7,768 bases of DNA from Marinosulfonomonas sp. (GTDB lineage: Bacteria > Pseudomonadota > Alphaproteobacteria > Rhodobacterales > Rhodobacteraceae): the NCBI GenBank assembly GCA_022712735.1, contig JAFLKA010000467.1:1-7768 (forward strand), given 5' to 3'. The notes beneath the pieces were generated by a model that saw only the letters and a program-made list of their open reading frames with translations, did no database searches and had not been told where the DNA came from. Below, piece by piece: positions 1 to 5,822 of this stretch. Position numbers and translations under genes: made by a program. Each line of letters begins with the position of its first letter. Within the stretch, counting starts at the first letter, position 1.

Positions 1-443
1 TAACGGACGCCATGAAAGAAGCCATGCGCAACAAGGAAGCCGCACGGCTATCAACCTTGCGCCTGATCAACGCCGCAATCAAGGATCGTGACATTGCGTT
101 GCGTGGAAACGGCGGTGGTGACGAGGGCGTTTCGGATGACGAAGTGCTTGGTATCCTTGGAAAAATGGTGAAGCAACGGCAAGAGAGCGCCAAGGCCTAT
201 GAAGAGGGTGCACGGCTGGAACTGGCCGAGAAGGAACGCGCCGAGATCGTGGTGATCGAGGATTACCTGCCAAAGCAGTTGAATGCGGATGAGACCTCGG
301 AAGCGGTGCGTGCTGCGATTGCCAAGATCGGTGCAGAATCAATCCGCGATATGGGCAAAGTCATGGGCGAGCTGAAAGGCAAATACATGGGCCGGATGGA
401 TTTTGGTAGCGTCGGGCCGAAGGTAAAGGATTTGCTGGGCTAG
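1..443 (+). CDS. GatB/YqeY domain-containing protein (5' end outside window)
   Basis: Small soluble protein of the YqeY family, related to the C-terminal tRNA-binding region of GatB, the Asp/Glu-tRNA amidotransferase subunit. Its stand-alone role is not well defined. The frame is open to the left edge; the first in-window ATG is at 12, but codons 3-11 (Thr-Asp-Ala) continue the frame. The family usually has about ten residues before the AMRNKEAARLSTLRLI stretch, so the ATG at 12 is probably internal and the true start lies upstream. Visible family features are the N-terminal R-L-S-T-L-R-L-I helix, a central KQRQESAKAYEEG segment, the EDYLPKQL motif, and the C-terminal MGKVMGELKGKYMGRMDFG segment before the TAG at 441-443. 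The 143 residues from 12 plus a short missing start fit the usual ~150. It converges with the ATP-grasp gene 51 bases downstream. Family assignment is confident; cellular function is not. Confidence 0.9.
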   Translation, partial: TDAMKEAMRNKEAARLSTLRLINAAIKDRDIALRGNGGGDEGVSDDEVLGILGKMVKQRQESAKAYEEGARLELAEKERAEIVVIEDYLPKQLNADETSEAVRAAIAKIGAESIRDMGKVMGELKGKYMGRMDFGSVGPKVKDLLG

Positions 444-461
444 GGCGAACCCGCTGCCCAG
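435..461 (+). terminator. possible hairpin terminator after the GatB/YqeY gene
   Basis: CTGGGC (435-440) pairs with GCCCAG (456-461), and inside it GGG (443-445) pairs with CCC (450-452) around a CGAA tetraloop. The stem overlaps the stop codon. Only a short TTTT (471-474) follows, at some distance, so intrinsic termination would be weak. A second imperfect hairpin (CCG.TTTT / AAAA.CGG, 467-485) lies in the same 51-base convergent gap and could serve either gene. Confidence 0.3.
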
Positions 462-494
462 TGATGCCGATTTTGGGAAAACCGGAACGGGCTG

Positions 495-1703
495 CTAAAC
501 CTGCCGTTTCAACGTCAGTTTGCGGGATGTTTTATTTTGCGCCTGTAGTACCGCTAATTTACGGTCTGCATAGTCCAGTGCTTCGTCCAGCAGTGGCTTG
601 ATATCCGGATTCATCATCCCGCGACCAGTCGCCTTTTGATACATGGTATGAAGTGGGTTTGAGTTCACTTCGTTAATGACCGGGCCACGTGTTGTTATAC
701 ATATGTCCCACCCCAGAACACCGTGATCAGGGAAAAGACTGTGTGCTGCAATTGCCAGGGATTTGCAGCTCTCCCACTCTGGAATTTGAAACCCCACAAG
801 TGGCTTGCCGGTCGCAAGCGAGTTCACTTCTTCGGTGCGCTCCAAGCCAACCCCTATATGAAAATGGGTGACGATACCTGAGGCGGGATCAACCAGAGCA
901 CAGCCCCGTTTTTTGGAGGACGTCCAAAAATCGACATCACCGCCTTTTTTCGGCTGTTTCCACACAGCGTACGGGATTTTCACCCCGTTTGCTGTCTGAA
1001 CGGTCAGGATACGAACGGGGGAAACTGTTTTGCCAACGATGGCCGAAATTTCCGGCGGCTGGACCAGCAGTTCCTGAAACAGGTAGCCCTTGCTGTAATT
1101 GGCCACGATCTCATCCGCCAGATCGCAGGCGCTAACCTGTCGACCATCCCCCAGCCTCACCTCGGAGCGGTCGGGCGATGTGGAAAGGATACTAATACAT
1201 CCAAGACCACGGGAGCCATAAACCGGCTTTGCAAACATCGGGAGGTTTTTCTTGTCAGTTATGAAATCCGCAATATCGGCGGCTGATACCAAGGTCGGTA
1301 GTGAATTAAGACGTAAGGATTCAGAATAGACGGCTTTTGCGTCTGGTACGGAAAAGCCAAAACCTTGTAAGAGCTGCCCGAACATCAGCTTGTCCACAAG
1401 CAGATTTGCATGGGAGGTCAGTGTTTTTGGGGACAGGCGCTCGTTCAGGGTGCGGACCGTTTTGTAGGACAGGAACTCTTTTTTATCCCGAGCCGTTAGC
1501 GAGGGCCGGTAGAGTCTGTTTGTAAAATAATCCCCGGGGTGAAGCTTGTTTTTGCCAAAGGCCAAGCGCAGCATCGAAAACACTTGTGAATACAGCCCGA
1601 CATTAAATTCAGCCCGAACTTTTTGCATCACACTGATGTAGTCAATATTCTCAACCGGCTTGTCGCAAACCAGAATCCGAGGCGCAGGGGCCGTTTTGCT
1701 CAT
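495..1703 (-). CDS. ATP-grasp family protein, sugar-transfer-associated type
   Basis: A 402-residue protein with a recognisable ATP-grasp fold in its C-terminal two thirds. Family members couple ATP hydrolysis to ligation of a carboxylate to an amine or thiol, or to related transfers; the substrate cannot be read here. Visible elements are the ATP-binding K159-P160 followed by the glycine-rich VYGSRGLG loop (161-168), the strand-linker LFQELLVQPPEIS with Q210-E211, a PVRILTVQT strand with R231, and the metal-binding set D333 (GWDIC), E345 and N347 (INEVNSNP). The layout best resembles the sugar-transfer-associated ATP-grasp group often found with surface-polysaccharide genes, though no such genes lie nearby; a RimK-like ligase is the alternative. 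The N-terminal ~100 residues are not recognised. I chose the ATG at 1703 over a GTG at 1709; neither has a strong ribosome binding site. No signal peptide or membrane span is seen, so it is probably cytoplasmic. Confidence 0.7.
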   Translation of the reverse strand: MSKTAPAPRILVCDKPVENIDYISVMQKVRAEFNVGLYSQVFSMLRLAFGKNKLHPGDYFTNRLYRPSLTARDKKEFLSYKTVRTLNERLSPKTLTSHANLLVDKLMFGQLLQGFGFSVPDAKAVYSESLRLNSLPTLVSAADIADFITDKKNLPMFAKPVYGSRGLGCISILSTSPDRSEVRLGDGRQVSACDLADEIVANYSKGYLFQELLVQPPEISAIVGKTVSPVRILTVQTANGVKIPYAVWKQPKKGGDVDFWTSSKKRGCALVDPASGIVTHFHIGVGLERTEEVNSLATGKPLVGFQIPEWESCKSLAIAAHSLFPDHGVLGWDICITTRGPVINEVNSNPLHTMYQKATGRGMMNPDIKPLLDEALDYADRKLAVLQAQNKTSRKLTLKRQV

Positions 1704-1732
1704 CAACACAGGAGTTCACCCACAGCTAAAGC

Positions 1733-1760
1733 GCTCCCCCTAAGAAATGTCAGGGGAAGC
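1733..1760 (-). terminator. hairpin between the small exported protein gene and the ATP-grasp gene
   Basis: On the minus strand GCTTCCCCT (1760-1752) pairs with AGGGGGAGC (1741-1733), giving nine pairs with one G-U and a ten-base loop. It lies 32 bases after the stop codon of the small protein gene and 30 bases before the ATP-grasp start. The stretch after the stem (GCTTTAGC) is only weakly T-rich, so it may be a partial terminator or attenuator rather than a strong stop. Confidence 0.4.
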
Positions 1761-1792
1761 ACAAGAAACCAAGTTTTTATAGGTTATTCTAC

Positions 1793-2002
1793 TTACTTTT
1801 CGTTTATAGGAACAGAACCACCGCCACCAGATGCTGCTGCAGCCAGAAATAAAAGCAGAAGGATTGGAATAAGCAACCCACCACCAGAGCTGCCTGTTGC
1901 AGCCTCGACCACTTCTGGTTCCATCATTGGTTCAACCAGATTTCCCGCAGATAGTTTGGTTGCAAATAGTGATGCAAATGTTGCCGCTATAATTTTTTTC
2001 AT
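1793..2002 (-). CDS. small exported Gly/Ser-rich protein with an acidic EP motif
   Basis: A 69-residue protein. It starts with a signal-peptide-like MKKIIAATFASLFATKLSAG; cleavage would fall after Leu-Ser-Ala, near residue 19. A Glu/Pro-rich stretch (NLVEPMMEPEVVEAATG) and a Ser-Gly-Gly linker follow, then a hydrophobic segment (LLIPILLLLFLAAAA, about residues 43-57) and a short Gly/Ser tail. The mature protein is therefore likely a tiny inner-membrane-anchored peptide with its acidic part on the periplasmic side. The frame is open further upstream, but the ATG at 2002 is clearly the start: it has a strong ribosome binding site (GGAGGGG, 2013-2007) at correct spacing. I recall similar small proteins with an EPxMEPEV segment in other Rhodobacterales, of unknown function and sometimes oddly named in databases. 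No function is proposed. Confidence 0.75.
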   Translation of the reverse strand: MKKIIAATFASLFATKLSAGNLVEPMMEPEVVEAATGSSGGGLLIPILLLLFLAAAASGGGGSVPINEK

Positions 2003-2058
2003 TGTACCCCTCCAAAGCTGAAATTGTTCAGCAAATATTGTTTTATCATCGTACTGCG

Positions 2059-2087
2059 AACATATTAGTTTATAAGCCGGAAAGCAA
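2059..2087 (-). promoter_or_regulatory. weak candidate promoter for the small exported protein gene
   Basis: Minus-strand TTGCTT (2087-2082), a 17-base spacer, then TATGTT (2064-2059). The start codon at 2002 would follow a leader of roughly 45-50 bases. The -35 matches the sigma-70 consensus at only three of six positions and the -10 at four, but the region is distinctly AT-rich compared with the flanking genes. Confidence 0.3.
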
Positions 2088-2164
2088 TATATAGTGGTTG
2101 GGTGCATATTGTTATCTATAGAATCGACATGACCACCGTTCGCTCTGGCTGCTCTGGGCTTGGC

Positions 2165-2563
2165 CTATGGATATTTACGCGCCGATTTGGCCACCCCAAG
2201 CTTGCCGCCGTTCTTGCGCACTTGTGCCGTGGCGGTCCAGACGTATGTATGGCGGCCGCTGGGCGGGCAGGGGGATTTGTATTTGAACGCGCCAGGTTCA
2301 ATAACGGATTGTCCAGTATAGGCCACAACACCGCCGCCGTGGTTATAACCGCGTGCATCCCGATCCACCATTTTGAAGCGGATGTATTTGGTGCCTGCGG
2401 GCACGTCTGCCAGTAAAAAACGCGGGTTTAGGTTCAGGAACGGTTTGCCGTTGGTGCAGCGCTTTAGCCCCCTCCAGTCAAAGCTGATTTCAAAGGCCTG
2501 AGCCATCGGGGCCGTCAGGGCGAGTGTGGCGGTGACGGCGATTGTTGAAAAAATATGTCGCAT
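2165..2563 (-). CDS. secreted, short PEBP/YbhB-like protein
   Basis: A 132-residue protein with a good Sec signal peptide (MRHIFSTIAVTATLALTAP..AQA, cleavage after residue 23), hence probably periplasmic. The mature part recalls the phosphatidylethanolamine-binding protein (PEBP, YbhB/YbcL) family: a DVPAGTKYIRFKMVDRDA stretch (53-70) resembling the family's P-x-G-T...m-x-D-x-D-A, a histidine at 75, and SPCPPSGRHTYVWTATA (97-113) resembling the conserved GPCPPxGxHxYxF segment. It is short for the family (usually ~150-180), ending soon after the HxY segment in a basic tail (KSARKYP), and the HWV..N part of the pocket is altered. ATG 2563 is preceded by GAGG (2575-2572) at good spacing. PEBP-like membership is my reading of motifs; ligand and role are unknown. 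Confidence 0.65.
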   Translation of the reverse strand: MRHIFSTIAVTATLALTAPMAQAFEISFDWRGLKRCTNGKPFLNLNPRFLLADVPAGTKYIRFKMVDRDARGYNHGGGVVAYTGQSVIEPGAFKYKSPCPPSGRHTYVWTATAQVRKNGGKLGVAKSARKYP

Positions 2564-2604
2564 AAAAAAACCTCGGATAAATAAATGAATGAGGGCGGTA
2601 TAAC

Positions 2605-3123
2605 TTATTTTGGCAATCTCGCCAATATGTCCTGCAACTCGGCCAACAAAAGCTTGCGCTCGTCCACACTTAGAAACGCGCCGATTTCCACCTCGCGGTT
2701 GTTACCCCGCAGGGTGATGTAATTTTCAACAGGGCCGGATTTCGGGTGCATTTTGACCTCGACCCAATAGGGGTTCGCGTCCCAAGCTTGCGGTTTTCCG
2801 CGCGGGTTCTGGCGGGTCAGTTCCATATGGTCAGGCCAGATGGACAGGGTTTCAAGGATCATGCCGTCCTTGTAACTGCGCTCAAGGAAATACCAGATCG
2901 CGGCCACCGCAGCAGCCAGAAACGGCAGCATGAACCACAGGTATTTGGTGCCGAGCAACGCCAGCAGCGGGATGCAGATCAGGGCGGCGGTCAGACCAAT
3001 GAACCAGACGAAACCACGGCGCGGCAAGGATCGGTAGGGCCACAGGGTAAGCCGGTGCAGGGGCGGGTTTTGGCCGCTGGTGGGTTGGGTCCACTCGAAG
3101 GGCACCGGGTTATACGCCCCCAT
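2605..3123 (-). CDS. DUF2244 domain-containing membrane protein
   Basis: A 172-residue inner-membrane protein. The N-terminal soluble stretch has the HRLTLWPYRSLPRRGF motif (23-38), followed by two adjacent transmembrane helices (about 38-58 and 61-80). A C-terminal cytoplasmic domain carries the family's signature segments: AWDANPYWVEVKMH (113-126), YITLRGNNREVEIGAFL (135-151) and ERKLLLAEL (155-163). This is the DUF2244 pattern. The family has no established biochemical function that I know of; in alphaproteobacteria I recall it near respiratory-chain genes, which fits its position downstream of ctaD. Its ATG (3123) lies 14 bases inside the 3' end of the preceding gene and has no clear ribosome binding site, so translational coupling to that gene is likely. 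Confidence 0.85.
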   Translation of the reverse strand: MGAYNPVPFEWTQPTSGQNPPLHRLTLWPYRSLPRRGFVWFIGLTAALICIPLLALLGTKYLWFMLPFLAAAVAAIWYFLERSYKDGMILETLSIWPDHMELTRQNPRGKPQAWDANPYWVEVKMHPKSGPVENYITLRGNNREVEIGAFLSVDERKLLLAELQDILARLPK

Positions 3124-3673
3124 TTGCGGAGCGTTGCTTGGCCCAGAACGCCCATAACAACAGGCCGAGAAGCAGCAGGATTGATATAGCGGACATTGAA
3201 TTGCCGAGTTTGGTGACAGAGTGCCAGAAAGCTGAGGGAACGCGGGGTGTGCCCTCGTTTATAATTGCCTTCATATGGGCAATCGTCCACCCCATCGGCA
3301 GGATCGAGATCAGCGCTCCGATGTGCAGCAGCCAGAACTGGGACGAGGTTATTATGACCGGAACTCTGGGGCGTATGTATGCGATGCCCACGTGGATCAG
3401 ACCGGATACACCATATACGATTGCATAAATCCTGTAGTAATTCGGCGTATCAATCCCTGTAAAATCTCTATCGAGATAGGCGCTGTCGACTGCAAGCCGG
3501 AATACAACGAATGGGTCGTGTGCAAAGTAGGCCATAATGGCGAGCGCAATTGTTGCCGCGCTATACAGCAGGGCCGCGCGCCATTTGGCGGCCAATCCAA
3601 GGCGGGCGCCAATGATCAGCCCGATCAACGGGATCATGATCCAGAGCAATATGTAGAGCGATAGAACCAGCAT
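3110..3673 (-). CDS. unrecognised five-helix integral membrane protein downstream of ctaD
   Basis: A 187-residue very hydrophobic protein. Predicted helices are near residues 2-24, 33-51, 81-100, 112-135 and 160-179. Charged loops fall between helices 2 and 3 (HDPFVVFRLAVDSAYLDRD) and between 4 and 5. The start ATG at 3673 has an AAGG ribosome binding site seven bases upstream. The stop overlaps the DUF2244 start by 14 bases, so the two form a translationally coupled pair, and ctaD lies 77 bases upstream on the same strand with a hairpin in between. I do not recognise the family. Helix 4 and the following loop (FW114, IG119, P126, FW150, G157) keep spacing similar to the last two helices of cytochrome oxidase subunit I (FW449, IG454, P461, YW484, G491), but no heme or copper ligands are present, so this may be chance. 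A role in oxidase assembly is only a guess from context. Confidence 0.75.
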   Translation of the reverse strand: MLVLSLYILLWIMIPLIGLIIGARLGLAAKWRAALLYSAATIALAIMAYFAHDPFVVFRLAVDSAYLDRDFTGIDTPNYYRIYAIVYGVSGLIHVGIAYIRPRVPVIITSSQFWLLHIGALISILPMGWTIAHMKAIINEGTPRVPSAFWHSVTKLGNSMSAISILLLLGLLLWAFWAKQRSANGGV

Positions 3674-3692
3674 TTATCTGCCTTAACTGAAA

Positions 3693-3721
3693 CGGGGCCG
3701 CGGCATTAAACCGAGGCCCCG
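3693..3721 (-). terminator. GC-rich hairpin after ctaD
   Basis: CGGGGCC (3693-3699) pairs with GGCCCCG (3715-3721). One mismatch then separates it from an inner CGG (3701-3703)/CCG (3711-3713) pair around a seven-base loop. On the minus strand it lies 30 bases past the ctaD stop and is followed by CGTTTCAGTT, a weak T-tract. It is a likely terminator for ctaD, perhaps leaky into the two genes downstream. Confidence 0.6.
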
Positions 3722-3750
3722 CCTGTGTTTTCAAATCGGATCAAGCCAAC

Positions 3751-5424
3751 CTAATGGTTATGCTGCTTGTCCCACTCTTCTTGCTTGGCAAGAATTTCGA
3801 ACGTGTGCTCGGGTGGCGGGGATGGCAGGGACCATTCCAGCGTATCGGCATATTCGTTCCAGTAGTTGTCTTGCGTAACCTTTTTACCGGCCAGCAGGGT
3901 GTAGAATACGATGCCGATAAAGAACACGAAGGATGCGAACCCTAGGAACGCACCCCAAGACGACAGGTAGTTCCAGTAGGCGAAGGCTTCCGGATAGTCG
4001 ATATAGCGGCGCGGCATACCTTGGCGACCCAGAAAATGCTGCGGGAAGAAGGTCAGGTTGGTGCCGATGAAGAACGTCCAGAAGTGCAGTTTACCGGCCC
4101 ATTCAGGATACTGGCGACCCGACATTTTTCCGATCCAGAAATAGACACCGGCAAAGATGGCAAACGCGGCCCCCAGCGACATCACATAGTGGAAGTGCGC
4201 CACCACATAGTAGGTATCGTGATAGGCACGGTCCAGACCAGGTTGGCTAAGCACAACGCCGGTCACACCACCAACAGTGAACAGGAACAAGAAGCCCATG
4301 GCAAACAGCATTGGTGTCTCGAAACTGACTGATCCGCCCCACATGGTGGCGATCCATGAGAAGATCTTGATGCCCGTGGGCACCGCGATAACCATCGTGG
4401 CCAGCATGAAGTAGCTTTGCTGCGACAGGCTCATCCCGACCGTATACATGTGGTGCGCCCAGACAACGAAGCCCAGAACACCGATGGCGACCAGCGCGTA
4501 AACCATTGGCAGATAGCCAAACACAGGTTTGCGAGAGAAGGTAGCGATCACGTGGCTGATAATGCCAAACCCGGGCAGGATGATCATGTAGACTTCGGGG
4601 TGACCAAAGAACCACAGAATATGCTGATACAGGATCGGATCACCGCCACCGGCAGGATCAAAGAAGGTTGGGCCAAAGTTACGGTCGGTCAGCAGCATAG
4701 TGATACCACCCGCCAGAACCGGCAGCGACAGCAGGATTAGCCACGCAGTGATAAAGATCGACCATGCAAACAGCGGCACTTTGTGCAGGGTCATCCCCGG
4801 TGTGCGCATGTTCAGGAAGGTGGTGATCATGTTGATCGCGCCAAGGATGCTTGATGCACCGGACAGGTGAACCGCAAAGATCGCCAGATCCATCGAGATA
4901 CCGGCCTCGGTTGTCGAGAGCGGCGGGTAAAGCACCCAGCCAACGCCGGAACCCATCTGGCCATTACCACCCGGGGCAAGCAGTGATGCAACCCCCAGCG
5001 AGGTACCAGCCACATACATCCAGAATGAAAGGTTGTTCATCCGCGGGAACGCCATGTCAGGCGCGCCAATGTGCAGCGGCATGAAGTAGTTGCCAAAGCC
5101 GCCGAACAGGGCGGGGATAACGACAAAGAACATCATCAGAACGCCGTGATAGGTGATCATCACGTTCCAGAGGTGCCCGTTCGGGGTACATTCGGCGGCG
5201 GAATCGGCAATGAAGCGCGCGCCTTCAAGGCACATGTACTGCACGCCGGGTTCCATAAGCTCCAACCGCATGTAAACGGTGAACAGAACCGAGATAAACC
5301 CGACTGCCCCTGCGGTGAAAAGGTATAGAATACCGATGTCTTTGTGATTTGTTGACATGAACCAGCGGGTAAAGAAACCCTTTTTGCTGTGCCCATCATG
5401 GCCGTGGATAGCTGCGTCCGCCAT
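3751..5424 (-). CDS. ctaD: aa3-type cytochrome c oxidase subunit I
   Basis: Catalytic subunit of the heme-copper oxidase that reduces O2 to water with electrons from cytochrome c and pumps protons across the inner membrane. At 557 residues it is a normal length. Heme a ligands are H93 ([10 protein letters not shown]) and H412; the heme a3 ligand is H410 ([10 protein letters not shown]). CuB ligands are H275, H324 and H325, with Y279 as the expected His-Tyr cross-link partner ([10 protein letters not shown]). Proton-pathway residues are intact: D123 and N112 (D channel), E277, and K353 (GIKIFSW, K channel). The heme-propionate arginines R472/R473 (GMPRRY) are present. All sit one number below the Paracoccus positions as I remember them. 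The frame opens 22 codons earlier, but ATG 5424 gives the expected [12 protein letters not shown] start, with GGGAG seven bases upstream. Subunits II and III are not nearby, as is common for a detached ctaD in Rhodobacterales. Confidence 0.98.
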   Translation of the reverse strand: MADAAIHGHDGHSKKGFFTRWFMSTNHKDIGILYLFTAGAVGFISVLFTVYMRLELMEPGVQYMCLEGARFIADSAAECTPNGHLWNVMITYHGVLMMFFVVIPALFGGFGNYFMPLHIGAPDMAFPRMNNLSFWMYVAGTSLGVASLLAPGGNGQMGSGVGWVLYPPLSTTEAGISMDLAIFAVHLSGASSILGAINMITTFLNMRTPGMTLHKVPLFAWSIFITAWLILLSLPVLAGGITMLLTDRNFGPTFFDPAGGGDPILYQHILWFFGHPEVYMIILPGFGIISHVIATFSRKPVFGYLPMVYALVAIGVLGFVVWAHHMYTVGMSLSQQSYFMLATMVIAVPTGIKIFSWIATMWGGSVSFETPMLFAMGFLFLFTVGGVTGVVLSQPGLDRAYHDTYYVVAHFHYVMSLGAAFAIFAGVYFWIGKMSGRQYPEWAGKLHFWTFFIGTNLTFFPQHFLGRQGMPRRYIDYPEAFAYWNYLSSWGAFLGFASFVFFIGIVFYTLLAGKKVTQDNYWNEYADTLEWSLPSPPPEHTFEILAKQEEWDKQHNH

Positions 5425-5494
5425 GAACATACTCCCTGTTTTTATTTTTAATCGACCGCAAGAGGTTGGCCCTATTGCAGTGTGTCCCACACTT

Positions 5495-5523
5495 CTTTTA
5501 GGGGGGGATTTGACCTAGATCAA
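5495..5523 (-). promoter_or_regulatory. candidate ctaD promoter overlapped by an FNR-type box
   Basis: Minus strand: TTGATC (5523-5518) as -35, an exact 17-base spacer, and TAAAAG (5500-5495) as -10, each matching the sigma-70 consensus at four of six positions. The FNR/FnrL-type palindrome TTGAT-CTAG-GTCAA (5523-5510; consensus TTGAT-N4-ATCAA, one mismatch) starts on the -35 hexamer. Occupation by FNR would be expected to block RNA polymerase, which fits lower expression of a low-affinity aa3 oxidase when oxygen is scarce. The box is directly visible; the regulatory direction is inferred. Confidence 0.5.
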
Positions 5524-5548
5524 TATCAGGATGGGCGATGTTGGTGTG

Positions 5549-5572
5549 TTTCATGCAATTATCTGCATAAAA
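5549..5572. promoter_or_regulatory. operator-like dyad TTTnATGCA-N6-TGCATnAAA
   Basis: ATGCA (5553-5557) and TGCAT (5564-5568) form an inverted repeat with a six-base AT-rich spacer, extended after one mismatch on each side by TTT (5549-5551) and AAA (5570-5572). The size and symmetry fit a homodimeric helix-turn-helix regulator site. It lies just upstream of the candidate ctaD promoter. I do not recognise the cognate regulator. Confidence 0.3.
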
Positions 5573-5600
5573 CCTGTGGATAGCTTGTGAAACGGCGTAA

Positions 5601-5636
5601 AAATGCCGCGAAAGGATGGTTCCCCTCGCGGCATTT
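5601..5636 (-). terminator. perfect 11-bp hairpin between cytochrome c550 and ctaD
   Basis: AAATGCCGCGA (5601-5611) pairs perfectly with TCGCGGCATTT (5626-5636) across a 14-base loop. On the minus strand the stem runs into five consecutive T residues (GCATTTTTACG), the form of a rho-independent terminator. It would stop transcripts from cytochrome c550 before ctaD. It lies downstream of the perfect FNR box at 5662-5675, so it could instead act as a leader element if a promoter sits there. Confidence 0.55.
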
Positions 5637-5661
5637 ATGATTCTTGTTATCCGGCAGGATT

Positions 5662-5675
5662 TTGATCTGGATCAA
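5662..5675. promoter_or_regulatory. perfect FNR/FnrL-type box
   Basis: TTGAT-CTGG-ATCAA is an exact match to the FNR consensus TTGAT-N4-ATCAA, and the palindrome extends outward to ATTTTGAT...ATCAAAAC. Its centre lies about 245 bases before the ctaD ATG. On the minus strand a CATAAA hexamer (5639-5634) falls where a -10 would be if the box sat at -41.5, the usual class II activating position. No plus-strand gene is available as target. The match is seen directly; binding and target are inferred. Confidence 0.65.
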
Positions 5676-5706
5676 AACCCGAGGGCCCGTGGGGCTGGTT
5701 CCGGTT

Positions 5707-5822
5707 TAGAGCAGATCCAATCCAATAGAATTCACCCGCCACCCCGAACGCCTTTGCTTTTGCAAACGCTGCCTCGGGGTGGCGGGTGAATACATGGTTT
5801 TAATTAGATTGGATGCGCTCTA
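5707..5822. repeat. 116-bp palindromic element with TA ends (MITE-like)
   Basis: The element is almost entirely self-complementary. The outer arms are TA-GAGC-nn-ATCCAATC at 5707-5722 and its complement at 5807-5822, identical but for the two n bases. The core is a perfect 17-bp stem, TTCACCCGCCACCCCGA (5731-5747) with 5774-5790. The apex holds a small TTTGC-TTTT-GCAAA hairpin (5753-5766). The arms differ by an extra nine or so bases on the right side. Size, terminal inverted repeats and flanking TA fit non-autonomous IS630/Tc1-type elements such as Correia or RUP repeats in other bacteria. The right-hand TA plus the next G forms the TAG stop of the cytochrome c550 gene. The 17-bp stem could also act as a transcription terminator for that gene. 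It is a hairpin for certain; its mobile origin is inferred. Confidence 0.6.

Larger units (their letters stand above)
5425..5706 (-). promoter_or_regulatory. long upstream regulatory region of ctaD
   Basis: No credible gene is seen on either strand between the ctaD start and the palindromic element at 5707. Reading toward ctaD, the region holds a perfect FNR-type box (5675-5662), an 11-bp hairpin (5636-5601), an operator-like dyad (5572-5549), and a second FNR-type box overlapping a candidate promoter (5523-5495). An AT-rich leader (AATAAAAATT, around 5435-5450) with the ribosome binding site completes it. No other start codon faces this region, because cytochrome c550 on its far side is read in the same direction and ends there, so the sites should serve ctaD. 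Confidence 0.65.

Noticed and set aside
1623..2021. Plus-strand frame spanning the ATP-grasp start and the small protein gene
   Set aside because: It is antisense to the small gene with its strong ribosome binding site and has no start signal of its own; its Pro/Ala richness mirrors the Gly-rich codons opposite.
2102..2416. Open frame on the plus strand opposite the PEBP-like gene
   Set aside because: It lies antisense to a gene with a signal peptide and ribosome binding site, has no recognisable motif, and its residue pattern is that of a shadow frame.
5425..5490. N-terminal extension of CtaD to the upstream start at 5490
   Set aside because: The extra 22 residues are unlike oxidase N-termini, and the ATG at 5424 has a well-spaced GGGAG and the expected MADAA beginning.
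5575..5583. DnaA-box-like nonamer (minus strand CTATCCACA)
   Set aside because: One isolated near-match, with no cluster, AT-rich unwinding region or replication gene nearby.
5820..5822. Truncation of cytochrome c550 by the palindromic element
   Set aside because: The acidic tail ending in Ser-Asn resembles the natural end of Paracoccus c550 as I remember it, so the protein looks complete.
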